NCBI GenBank assembly: GCA_025765615.1
Contig: JAIVFJ010000467.1
Span: 1-37,207, forward strand
From: Zopfochytrium polystomum
Taxonomy: Eukaryota; Chytridiomycota; Chytridiomycetes; Chytridiales; Chytridiaceae
Length of the DNA: 37,207 nt
Reading direction: 5' to 3'
The notes under the pieces were generated by a model. It did not search any database. It saw only the letters and a list, made by a program, of their open reading frames with translations, and was not told the origin of the DNA. Below, piece by piece: positions 22,911 to 32,854 of the stretch. The position numbers were made by a program, and so were the translations under genes. The first letter of the stretch is position 1; each line of letters starts with the position of its first letter.

Positions 22911-25644
22911 CTACAATGCCAACTCCATTTCAACATTCCGTCTACACTGCTGGAGACCCTTCAAATGGACCGACCATTCCGCCGCCTCCAACAGCAGCAG
23001 CCATGCCCTCGGGATGTGAAACCGGACCTCCTGCCAACCGCCACCACCTGCTCCGCCAACCACGGTCATACCCCCCATCCCAATCCCGACAGGCCCGGCC
23101 ACTGGGCCGCCCATACCGCCGCCGCCGCCTCCGCCCCCTCCCCACGTCCCCGGCGCGTTCCCGACCTGCAGCATGCGCCCGTCAGGCCCGACCGCGACCC
23201 CGACGGGCCGACCAAACGAGCACTCGAGCCACCCGACCGGCGCGCGTCGCACGTGCACCGTCTCGAACGGGTGCACGAACCCGTCCAGGAGCGGGCTCCA
23301 CGCGAACCGGTGCTCCTGGCACAGCTTGATGATCGTATACGCCTCCTTGTTGGCAAACGGTGTCGACGTGTGGGGGTCCCGGTACCGCGCTGGAAGCCCC
23401 GTGATCGGACACACCGACTTTGGAACCACCGTCGCCACCGCCGCCACAGCAGCCGGCGGACCGCCCGCTCCTGCTCCTGCTGCAGCCCCACCCGCTCCCG
23501 CGCCCGCACCCACCGTCCCAGGCGAGGCGGGGTTCGTTGGTGAAGATAGAGACGATGACGACGACGACGACGACGACGAAGACGAAGACGAAGACGATGC
23601 CAACGTCGGCCCGGCCGCCGTCGCTGTCGTCGACATTGCCAAGGCGCCCGACGCCGGAGTGGTCGGCGTCGACAGCGGCTGCGGCGGAGGCAATTGCGGA
23701 GTTTGCGGCGGCGGCGAGGAGGACCTCAGCGACGACGGCAGTAAGGATGCCTGGCCCGCATCGTCCGCTGGTGTTGGGCCAGAGTGCGGTTGAGCGAGCG
23801 CAGCCTGCGGGTCGGCTGCAAAAGGAGGCTGCCCGTGCTGGGGCGCCGGCGTCGGAGCCATTCCAGTCCCTGACCGCCCCGCCATTCCAAGCGGGTCCAG
23901 CAACGGAGGTAGAGAACGCGTCGCCATCGGCACGCTGTCCAAAGTGGGCAATCGGTTGAGGTGAGCGTCGGAAATACAGGAAACTGACTTGCGATGGCTC
24001 TTTGGCGCCACTCTTTTCTCCGCAATGGAAGAGTCTGGTGGCGCCGTAAGAACAGGTTACAAATGAGCGATAGACAGCGGGCAAAGAAGTTTGCTTCAAA
24101 GCTACACTCACCGACTCGCTTCATCCATCTCCACGGATCCTTCTCGTAACCAGAGAAAATCAGGTAGTTTCTCGTGTATCTCTCCTTCTTCCTTTGGCGC
24201 TCCAGTTCCCTTCGTTTCGCGGGCCTTAAAAATTCTCCGCCGTTCTCGGCGGCTGCTCTGCCCGTCTCTCCCATAATAAATTCATCATCATCCTCCTCAT
24301 CGTCGTCGTCATCGTCGCTACTGCTTCCGCTACTGGACTCGTCCAGCTGGGATACGCGCCTCCCGAGTCCGTCCACTGTAATTGACAGATACGTAATCGC
24401 GCGGCCAGTGCCACGGCGGCGTTCCTTCGCCGCCTCCGCCGCCTTTCGGGCGTTAGCGTGCCATTCGTCCTCCAAGCGGCTAACGTCCTCCAGATACTTG
24501 AGATTCATCGGTTCGGTGACCTCCAACGCCTCCGCAATAAGCTCGGTCTGTGTCAACTGTTGCGGCTGCGGGCGATTCGGTGCGGGAGTTTGATGTTGCG
24601 AGTCGTTCTGCAAACAGAGCGTGGCGGGAGGTCCGAAAAACCCACCATATTCTGTCGGTAAGCGGGAAGGTGGGAGCGGGCGCGAGTTCAAAGAAACTTC
24701 AAAAAGACGAACAAACCCTGCGTGCTCGCATTCGCGCCTCCAGCCTCTGCTTGCTCCTTACAGTTGCTGGCCGGTCGGACGTGCGTCGTCCCACTGCTGC
24801 TTCTGCTCCGTCGGGAGTCGCCCAAACATCGCGCCGCGGCTTTCGCACTCTCGTCCTGGTCGCATTGGCGGGTGTAAAGGGTGCAAATGGCGACGACGCT
24901 GCGCCCGGGGTTCCCGGCGTCCCGGCCAGCGATGGCGAAATTGGGTATCCATCGACCGATCCTCCAGGGGTGTCCGAGCCACCTCCGGGCAGCGAGTGAC
25001 GCGGACGATTGAGTAGAAGGTGCGGTTGTATCCGACGCTGAAGATCATCACGAGGGTCAGTGGGCGCTTTGATGAATCCCAGGGCTTCATTGGTGGGAGG
25101 GAGGAGCTAACCACCTTTCGACGTGGACGCGAGTCCTCATCGTCATCATCGTTCGTTGCCGTCCGTGACAGGGGTGCACGACCCGCAGCACTGCCGGCTA
25201 GTCGCAAGGACGTGTAGTTGGCCAGATCGTGGTACTCTTCGTCGTCCAGATCCGCGTTGTCGTCCTCTTCGGTGCTTTCAAAGTCGGAGTCGATTACATC
25301 GTCCTCCTCTGCAACGTACGACTTAGGGGAATCGAGGGAAACTGGGCTAGATTCATGTTGTCCTGGCCAACTTACCCTGGACAACGGCGTCCGCATCGTT
25401 CCAGTCGTCCGCGGCTGCTACCGCCACCTCATCGGGTATTTTTGTCGACGTTGCGCTAGCTGCAGTCGGGACTGCCGAAGATGAAAGAAATTCTTTGATC
25501 AAGAGCTGCATCCTGTTTCCCGCATTGCTGTGAAGGGGAGAGGGGGCCGCGGGGGCGATTTGAGAAGGACGTTTGGCGCTTCAGCAATGCTGGCAATGTC
25601 CCTCTCCACGTTCGAAGATACCTCCTCCGTTCTCGGTCCAGCAT
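22911..25644 (-). CDS. VPS72: Vps72/Swc2 (YL1), SWR1-complex subunit
   Basis: YL1 family histone chaperone that binds H2A.Z-H2B and hands it to the SWR1 remodeller for exchange into nucleosomes; nuclear. Six exons inferred: 25644-25622, 25527-25376, 25308-25115, 25037-24717, 24607-24112, 24034-22911; 769 residues with all phases consistent. The 23-nt first exon spliced to exon 2 gives RERRSNAGNRMQ (5-16), the family N-terminus. Then come acidic EEDDVIDSDF (about 59-68), basic RSKQRLEARMRARR (up to 230), LTQTELIAEALEVTEP (about 248-263), a second acidic stretch, and the YL1-C motif CPITGLPARYRDPHTSTPFA (about 604-623). It is roughly twice as long as animal VPS72 because of Pro/Ser/Ala-rich insertions before YL1-C, and carries an unusual Gly-rich extension of about 130 residues after it. 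Introns are 94, 67, 77, 109 and 77 nt. No frame break. Confidence 0.93.
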
Positions 25645-25684
25645 CGCGGCAGTGATTTGTACTTTGGTGGTACGGACCAGTATT

Positions 25685-25688
<4 letters not shown>

Positions 25689-25719
<31 letters not shown>
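25689..25719. repeat. Poly(dA:dT) tract, 31 bp, in the VPS72 promoter
   Basis: Thirty-one T on the plus strand, 45-75 bp upstream of the VPS72 start codon and inside the 118-bp gap to the TPR gene stop. By position it is a candidate nucleosome-excluding promoter element. Confidence 0.85.
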
Positions 25720-25762
25720 CTTTGGTTCTTTCTTTGATTGCGAGACCAAGAGTGACCGGACC

Positions 25763-28200
25763 TCAGTGCGAAGGCCGACGGCTGGGCAGCAGCCCCTCCA
25801 AGTGCTCACCAAACCAACCAGTCGCCACAAGCACAGCGATACCCGCAACGAAAACGCCCAAGCCAATCATTATGTCTGTCCAGTGGCTACTAGCTGCCCT
25901 CCGTTGTTGATGTTGTTGTTGCTTCTGCTGCCGTTGCCTCGACGCTTGGCCGCCACCAGCAACCCCGCCGCCGTCGATATTGTGCTCTCCGTTCTCGCCG
26001 GCTTCTCCGCCATCGCTCTCGCCCAACCACTCCTCTCCCTCCTCGTCCGAGTTTCGATCATAACCCGACGGAGACTTCGTGTCCGTTCCAACGACTGGGT
26101 CACGAACGTCATCAGGACTTGACACATTGTTCATCCCTGATTCGTTGCCCTTCGCCTTTTCCTCTCGCTGGTTATCAACTCCGCTCGCAGGCTGCTCCTC
26201 GAGTCCCTGATAGTAGCTCTCCAAGAACTCGAACACTTTCTGCTCATCGTCACAAGTGTAAAAAGTTGGTGCGGTCCACTTTGCTGGCTTCTTTCCGTCT
26301 GCATCTTCTTCCACATCGTCCTCGGATTCGTCAACGGCCAGCCTTGGCAGCCACCATCGCAGGCGCCCTTTCGAGCTGCCAGAATCGGTGCTTTCGGACA
26401 CAGCGTCTCCACCAACATCGTCAGCCCACATTGCCATAAAGTCGACCACAGTTTTTGCTTTCTTGGACACAATCGATGCGTATGTCCCATGCTTCTTCAG
26501 GTGGGGAAGTAGAGATGAGCGAACAAGCGAGCCAGCAACCGGTCCCAGCTTGGCCTCCGAGGGGGGGAACGCATGAGTGCGTCCAAACCATTGACCATGG
26601 CGCGAACTCCGGATAAGCTTTGTTGAAAAGCCGACAGTAGAGAAGGGCCGTGATAAGCGGTGCATTCGGAACAGTGTACGAGATCCAAGATGTTGCAGTC
26701 ACATCTGGCTGGAGAAAACGAGTTACGCGTTAGGTCAATCGTCGCATGTTGATTTCTTTCCTTTCCGTCACCTTAAAGTAAGGATTTAGACCAACTGGTG
26801 ACATCCCGCGGCGGAAATTCGGATAAATCAGTCTCATAGTCTTTTCGACGAACTCCGCGAATTTCGTGTCGGATAGCTGAGGCACGACTTTTTTTGTCCC
26901 AATTCTTGAAGTCAAAGTACGAAATTGGTTGATTCTTTTCGGACTTAAAGAACTGTTTCAGGTCCTTGATTTTGGAGGAAAGATGTCAAACGTGCGGAAA
27001 ACTACCTTAAAATGAAACACCACTGTGTCTCACCCACGACTTGTATCTCAAATCCATCATCATTCCCATAATCCGTTTGTCGAATCCATCACCTCTGCGC
27101 GAATTTCTTGAATTACTGCTTCCATTCGACGGGGACTTTTCAGCTAGTGTCGAGGCTTCCATGTATGCTTTCTTCAGCAGGGCGTCATCTGGTGCGTGCT
27201 CGAGCCCGCATTGGAAAGCATGAGCAGCTGCCGTGTACTTTTTTCGTTTCAAGTCCACATTGCCTTCGCGTGAACTTGTCGTCAAGACTAAGTCTCGTGC
27301 AAAAAATACTCACCTTTGCGCAACCAGGCTTTCGGCCACTTTGGGTTTACTAGAGTGCACCGCTCCGCCATCTGTCTCGGTGCAAGTTAAAATGATAAAC
27401 AGGAAACTGTTCAGTTGGTTACCTCAGCTGCTTTATCCAACTCATTTAATTTAAGGTAGGCAAGGCTGAGATTCGATAGTACACTTGAGTTAATCCTGTC
27501 CAATTTCAAGGCCTCCTCCCACTTCTCGACCGCTTCCATGACCTTTCCGTCCTGCTGAGCGCTAAGCCTGGTGTCAGCAGCGAGTGTTGCAAGGAGTACC
27601 TTAAATAAACTGTTTCCAGACTCTTTCAGCTCTACAGCCCGTTCCGTGTTGGATGCCTCCTTCTTGAGCATTTCTGTCACCGCCATCTTGAACACTTCAG
27701 CTGACTTCTTGTCACCAAGCTTGGTGTAACATTGGGAAAGTCGCGCCGCAGCAGCTGGGTGAGTCGCATAGCATCCTGGAGCAATCTCGTCAGGGAGCTG
27801 AACGTTTGGAAGCGAAAGCACTGTGCGACAGTCGGAGATTGCGGCTTCGAACGATTTTATCTGGAAAGCGGTGCATCAGACGCCTTTTGTTCAGCCTTTG
27901 TCCAGTTACCTCCATGACTGTAGGAGCGTTTCGCGGTTTTAATTGGAGAAACAAGGAGGTCAGTTCAAGCAACGGCCCAGCAAGCGGGAGAGGAGCCAAC
28001 AACACGCTTTCAGTTTGGTCCCTACAGCAGGTCGACCTGGACAACAAGGCAAGGGCCGCATTTGGAAGATTATGATTATCGATAAGATCGGAGAAGGCAG
28101 CCACGGCGGCTTTGTAGTCTTTCCGTGCTGAGGCTTGCTGTGCCGCGAGGAGAACGCTGCGCGTGTCCTTGTCGGTGACGGCTGCTTGTGCGGACATCAT
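25763..28200 (-). CDS. TPR co-chaperone-like protein with C-terminal membrane anchor
   Basis: Eight inferred exons: 28200-28026, 27917-27910, 27860-27600, 27551-27423, 27371-27314, 27263-27034, 26964-26772, 26708-25763; about 665 residues. An N-terminal TPR pair (about 15-125, with RSTCFMEIKSFEAAISDC) is followed by a three-TPR clamp (about 138-240): ELKESGNSLFK, SNLSLAYLKL, NPKWPKAWLRKG. Aligned to Hop-type domains, all five carboxylate-clamp residues are present (K140, N144, N175, K205, R209), so it should bind the EEVD tail of Hsp70 or Hsp90. A middle region (about 244-400) matches nothing I know. An acidic, Gln-rich linker leads to a single hydrophobic segment (IMIGLGVFVAGIAVLVA) 20 residues before the end, as in tail-anchored proteins. 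Two one-base homopolymer changes (T7 at 26889-26895, G7 at 26561-26567) are needed; with them every exon phase fits. Organelle unknown. Start is the first ATG; the next codon is also ATG. Confidence 0.8.
27910..27917 (-). other. 8-nt microexon in the TPR gene
   Basis: TCATGGAG between CCTACAG (acceptor) and GTAACT (donor). Including it joins exon 1 and exon 3 in frame and gives a TPR helix pair of exactly canonical length (RSTC, then FME, then IKSFEAAISDC). Flanking introns are 108 and 49 nt. Confidence 0.75.
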
Positions 28201-28254
28201 TGCGGGTGGCCGCTGTGGAGGAAGTGTTCTGTGACAAGATTTTTGTATTGGTGA

Positions 28255-28705
28255 TCACCACAAAGCCTTCCTCACGCCTGGAAGCTCCCCCGCCAGCGCT
28301 TTTTCTCTAAACACGATCTTGCTGAGCTTGAATTCTCCAATGTAGCCCTGTTTGAGAGAGGACAAACGAATCGCGTCAGAGAGATGGATACAGAGAGATA
28401 GAGAGAGGAGAGAGGAGTGAGTGCGCGGACTGTTTCGACTCTTTTCTAATCAGCATCAACCTCTCGCCCCTCGCACTCACTCACTCACTCACCCGCGACT
28501 TGCCCGACTCGATGCAGCGTGAGTGAAGGGCCGACGGGCGCGCGTAGCGGGAAAACTTTTGCAGCTCGAGCTGCGCCTTGAGGCGGAGCATGAGGGGGAG
28601 GGACTTGTCCTTCATGACCATGCGGAGAGCCTGCCGCTGCGGCTCTTGCTCGGCGACGACGAAACGGGCGATGCGATCGCGGAGTCTGATGGCTAGGGCT
28701 GGCAT
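28255..28705 (-). CDS. MRPS14: Mitochondrial ribosomal protein uS14m
   Basis: Small-subunit protein of the mitochondrial ribosome (yeast Mrp2, animal MRPS14). Two exons, 28705-28493 and 28347-28255 (145-nt intron, phase 0), giving 101 residues, the usual length. The family signature is clear: ALRMVMKDKSLPLMLRLKAQ, then SRCIESGKSRGYIGEF, and the conserved end FREKALAGELPGVRKALW. It lacks the four-cysteine zinc site of some bacterial S14, as expected for the mitochondrial type. The stop lies 54 bp before the start of the TPR gene on the same strand. The start, 431 bp from that of EI24 on the other strand, suggests a shared divergent promoter region. The intron contains GA- and TGAG-type simple repeats. 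No frame break. Confidence 0.95.
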
Positions 28706-29136
28706 TATTGCCGCTGCTGCTGCTGCTGCTCCGTCGTCCGATGTGCTATCGTCGTGTTGAGGTCGCGTTCTTGGGCGGCTTGGGTGCTGTTATTGTGTTT
28801 TGGGCCCTTTTGGAATGGAGTCGCCCTTGTCAATCCGCGAACACCGGCGAGAGTCAAGAAGAAAAACACCAACCAGGAGACATTCAGAGATCGTCATCAT
28901 CATCACCATTCCCATCTTCTGCTTTGTGCCCAGCACTCGCCCAGTCAGTCGCTCGGCCCCAAATCGTCTCCGCTTCATCGCTTCGCCCTCGTATCGCCAA
29001 TCCATCGCTCCGTCAGAAACCTGGCTCTGTCTGTTTCAGCGTTTCCTCCGCACCCGCACGCCCCCTCGCTCCTTCTTCCCACCCCACCCCACCACCAACG
29101 CCCGTCCGGCGGCGATCTCCTCCTCAATCTCGGGTT
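28706..29136. other. Divergent promoter region between uS14m and EI24
   Basis: A 431-bp stretch between two start codons on opposite strands. It begins with a short GCT/CTG run at 28713-28730 and is C/T-rich with CATCAT repeats. Open frames that enter it from EI24 (starting at 28708 or later) have no conserved content, so I chose the ATG at 29137 for EI24. No TATA box is evident. Confidence 0.55.
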
Positions 29137-30705
29137 ATGAGCGAATCGCGGTCAACCCAAACAGCACGCCCGCGGCAAGTGGCGTTCACCACCCCGTCTT
29201 TCCCGGACGCTGGCATCGACGCCGACGACGAGGACTCCCATTCGGACTTCTCCGGATCCCCCGCCGCTTCGCGCTCGTCGACCGGCCTGGCGTCGGGATC
29301 CTCGGCCACCACCCGGACCCGGATCCCGCCGTCGTCCAGAACAGTGGGCCTGTCGCCCTCGCGGAACGGAAGGGGCTCGGTCGCTTCGCAGTCTGACGGA
29401 CCCGAAGGCGCTTCTCAAAGTGGCAGGTCCGCTAGTCTCGTCGAGTCCACCGCGTTGGTGCTGTGGCATGTGTGGCACGGTCTCACAGACGCGTTTGCAT
29501 GGCCCGCGTCTCTTATCACAATTTACGGGTGAGGACATGGTCGACCCGCTCTTTGCTCTGCATGGTTGCTCTGGAGAATGCGTAATCATTGCAATCACCC
29601 CACATAGTTCGAAAACGATCCAAGTTGCGTCGTTCAAGTGCTTGTTTCTAAATTTTGGCGTATTTATCGGATCATGGCTGTTGTATCGATACGCAGTGTC
29701 GCCCCTATTTCATTTGGTCGTCAGTCCGGTCCCAATCGGTGACAGTGTGCCTCTTGGCAAATTGTCGGAAACTGACACAGCCACAGCCGCAGCCGACGGC
29801 GTTGCGAATTGGTTTCGTTCGCTTCTTCGTCATCTGCGACCATCTTACTATGTAAGTGGTTGCTTTCTCCTTACTTTTTCAATGAATATAAGCTCACATA
29901 ATTGATGGCGCCAATGTGGGCTGAAACAGATTCTCTGGGACTTCCCAGTTTATGCAGCTAGTTTCTTGCTAAACACGTTTTGGTATCAACAAATCGCCGA
30001 TCGCGCGTACACTATTGTTTATGGAAAACCAGTTGCAAACCCGCAAACTTACGACTGGTACTTTTTGAGCTCATTTTGAAAGTGGCTCAAGAAACATTAA
30101 ATATCTAATATCTCCGCATTCGTTCAGGTTTCTAAACGTGTCGCCGATGATTCCTATCGATATCTCCTCCTGCTCAACTACATCATTATCACTGCACTGG
30201 CGGCTTCACTTCCTTACGTTGGACTGGGAGTGTCTTTTATGTTGTGCAATTGGCTGGTGGCCTTCTTCTGCTTGAGTACAAGTGGGCAAGTCGAGGTTGG
30301 ACGCTTGAACGGCGAATCGAGCACTTTGAAAGCCGCTGGGCATACTTCGCTGGTTTCGGTAATCAGCGTTCTTCGTCAATGAAAATAATCTTTTTACTGT
30401 GGAAATCAGGGTTACCGTGTACGGCACTTGCTTTCGCGTTTCCAATCTTCCTCAGCGCTGGATTCTTTGCAATGCTGTTTTCCTGTGGTGCGATGATGTT
30501 TGATCGCCAAACGATGTACTAATCATCTTCCTTCGGTAGTATATCATCATGGCGAATCGTGCGTCGCCAAGCCCCAAGCCCTCTGAAGCAGTTCGATACA
30601 CTCTTTGGCCTGAGCGGATGGCTATATTTTCGATTCCAAGCCGGGGTGAACAACGCCATACTGTCTGCCCCTTTGCGGCCCCCAGGAGAGCGCGGCGGGC
30701 AGTGA
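29137..30705 (+). CDS. EI24: EI24 (PIG8) family ER membrane protein
   Basis: Multi-pass endoplasmic reticulum protein; animal EI24/EPG-4 is needed for autophagy. Inferred exons: 29137-29528, 29608-29851, 29930-30057, 30128-30358, 30410-30487, 30540-30705; about 412 residues. A Ser-rich N-terminus of about 110 residues precedes the conserved part: LFLNFGVFIGSWLLYRYAV, NTFWYQQIADRAYTIVYGKP, VSKRVADD, the EYKWASRGWTLERRI motif, HFESRWAYFAGFG, LPCTALAF and YIIMANRASP. All match the family in order. Three one-base breaks (GG at 30057-30058, TT at 30272-30273, TTTT at 30478-30481) are needed to follow the conserved frame, and with them all intron phases agree. A fourth (GGGG at 30643-30646) would set the stop at 30703-30705; without it the frame runs to 30923. 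Introns 4 and 5 are 51 and 52 nt. A true pseudogene is possible but less likely. Confidence 0.85.
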
Positions 30706-31391
30706 TAGAGGGCATCGATCTTTACGCGCCTACTTTACACATTCTTTCCTGGCACAGCGGTGACCGTCGGCCTATCTGTTTGCTATTTGTTCGTCCTCTC
30801 TTTCTTATTTCCACCCCCACCACTGTTTCTCCTACTTTCTTTTCTCGCCAATCCTTTATCAAACGCTCACACACACACGCGCACATAATCGTGGATCTCA
30901 TTGCAACGGATTGCTCCGAATAGTGGAGCGCCCCCTCTTCCGTATCGATTTTTAGGGGGAGGGGGTTGGGGTCCACCTCCAAATTTCCACCGGCATGCAG
31001 GTAGTCACACACCCCTCCCGTCCTTACAGGCGACGCGCGCCGACTGGCGGTTGAGGTTTATTTCCCTCTCATCCTTCCTTATTCGCGCGCGCAGCTCCCT
31101 GCGCTCCATTTTCTTTACCTGATTTTGTGCGGATGCTTGTGTGCGGGAACTTCGCTTGCGTACAGTGCAGAATAGGAAAAGTTCTTGGAACAACGCGAAA
31201 TGTGTCGTCGCTTCATCAAGATCATGCTCGCTTGAACAACAAATAGCTCGGTGCTGGCTGCTGCCACCACCACCACCACCCCAGAGTGTGATATATATTA
31301 ATAGAATAGAAAAAGCAGACACCCAGCCAGCCGCCTCTTCTGAGGAAAAAAACAACAACAACAAACAATCAACCATCCAGCCAGAACCAAA
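30706..31391. other. Intergenic region upstream of the cyclophilin gene
   Basis: No gene is supported. C/T-rich sequence with a G-run at 30955-30968 lies in the first half. A TATATATTA box-like sequence sits at 31292-31300, about 92 bp before the cyclophilin start, and CAACAA-rich leader-like sequence follows. Minus-strand open frames here have no recognisable content. Confidence 0.6.
31292..31300 (+). promoter_or_regulatory. Possible TATA box of the cyclophilin gene
   Basis: ATATATATTA lies about 92 bp upstream of the start codon and is followed by an A/C-rich leader without ATG. The position fits a core promoter of a highly expressed gene. Confidence 0.45.
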
Positions 31392-32353
31392 ATGCCCAAC
31401 CCGCGCTGTTTCCTTGACATCACCGCCAACGGAAAGCCTCTCGGACGTATTGTAGTGGAGGCACGTTTTTTCATCTTGCGCGCGCGCGCGCCCCCACCTA
31501 CGTACGCCCCGGCTTCCTCCCCACGCAAATACGCATACCCACACACTCTCCCCTCTCCCGGTGGCTGAGGCAAAGGCACGGACCGGGTTCAGTCTTGGCA
31601 GGCTCCTCTTCTGCGGACGGCAGAGTCTTTGGGCTGCGCAGAGCCTTCGTGCAGAGCGCTGGGGCATGCGCCGTCTGCGGCTTCACTCAAACGCTAGCCA
31701 ACTATTCCACATTGTTCTCAGTTGTGATGCGGTTATCCCAGGCCCCCTTCCCTTCTGAACTCATCCGCTCGCGCTGTCTTTCTGATTATCCCGTCTGTTT
31801 TTCGCCTGCACCAACGCACAGCTCCGTGCCGATGTTGTCCCCAAGACGGCCGAGAACTTCCGCGCTCTTGCGACGGGCGAGAAAGGGTTTGGCTACAAGG
31901 GAAGGTGAGGAGGGCCTTCCTCGATTCGCGCGATGTCGACGACTGGATGGCGTTTCCGCTGTTTTCATTCCACTCTCCTCTCAAACAATCACCTCCTCTA
32001 CTCGCTATCCAGCACGTTCCACCGTGTCATTCCCGACTTTATGATCCAGGGCGGCGACTTTACGCACGGCGACGGCACGGGCGGCAAGTCGATCTACGGG
32101 GAGACGTTTCCGGATGAAAACTTCAAGCTCAAGCACACTGGGCCAGGCATCCTGTCGATGGCCAACGCCGGGCCGGGCACCAACGGCTCGCAGTTTTTCC
32201 TGTGCACCGCGAAAACGGCCTGGCTGGACGGCGCGCACGTTGTGTTTGGCTCCGTCGTTGAGGGCATGGACGTTGTCAAAAAGGTCGAGTCGTACGGCAG
32301 AGGAGGGCGACACGTCGGCCAAGATTGTGATTGCGAACTGCGGGCAACTGTGA
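31392..32353 (+). CDS. CPR1: Cyclophilin A type peptidyl-prolyl isomerase
   Basis: Cytosolic single-domain cyclophilin that isomerises X-Pro bonds and binds cyclosporin. Exons 31392-31460, 31822-31904, 32013-32353; about 163 residues, the normal size. Visible motifs: [56 protein letters not shown] (catalytic Arg and Phe-Met-x-Gln), [20 protein letters not shown], and [11 protein letters not shown] with the Trp that contacts cyclosporin. Near the end the frame breaks by one base around GG at 32296-32297: the plus-one frame carries the conserved [17 protein letters not shown] and its stop at 32351-32353, whereas the uncorrected frame runs to 32406 with unrelated residues. The first intron (361 nt) starts with GC. 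No signal peptide, so cytosolic or nuclear. Confidence 0.93.
31461..31821 (+). other. GC-AG intron in the cyclophilin gene
   Basis: The exon must end GTAGTGGAG (VVE) and the next begin CTCCGT (LR) to keep the cyclophilin sequence. The donor is then GAG|GCACGT and the acceptor GCACAG. The only nearby GT (31465) gives the wrong phase. The intron has a GCGCGC run at about 31478-31490. Confidence 0.75.
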
Positions 32354-32854
32354 AACTGAAGTGGCGCCCTTTTTTTGACGCGCTTGCACGCCCAACAGCG
32401 AAATGAATAACCATGATGTGAATAAGTTGCTCCTGAGGCTGAAGATGCAGCGGCTCTTGCCTGCCTCCACCATGCGAAGCGCGCAACCTGCAAACATATG
32501 CGGGGCGGGATTTACCACGTATGTAATTCATGCCCAACTACTCGCGGAAAAGTGACAAGCGAAAAGAAATGGTGCGACAAGAGTGGTTGCTTGATTCCCG
32601 ATGGGACCTGACAATCGCTTCGGGAGAAACGACAAACAAAAACTAGAGCAGCGTTAACAACAAAAACGAGCGACATTGCGACAGCGAGCGACGAACGAAC
32701 GGCCTCTTCGCGCTCTCCCCCCGCCTTAAATACATAGCAAGCAGAAGTACGAATCAATTACAACCGCAGCTGCCAGCAACAACAGCAAACATCACAACAC
32801 TGGCAACACCACCACTACCACCACCACCACTGCATAAGGCTACCACCACGAGGC
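32354..32854. other. Spacer between cyclophilin and the multi-pass protein gene
   Basis: No gene is supported. The first half should be the cyclophilin 3' untranslated region. The second half ends in CAACAA/CACCAC-rich leader-like sequence before the ATG at 32855; CCTTAAATACATA near 32724 is a weak TATA candidate. Confidence 0.55.

Noticed and set aside
23173..23793. Plus-strand 206-codon frame over VPS72
   Set aside because: Antisense of the YL1-C exon, which carries the conserved motif on the minus strand.
28708..29136. Upstream start for EI24 adding over 140 residues
   Set aside because: The added part is low-complexity, overlaps the divergent promoter region and has no counterpart in the family; the ATG at 29137 is simpler.
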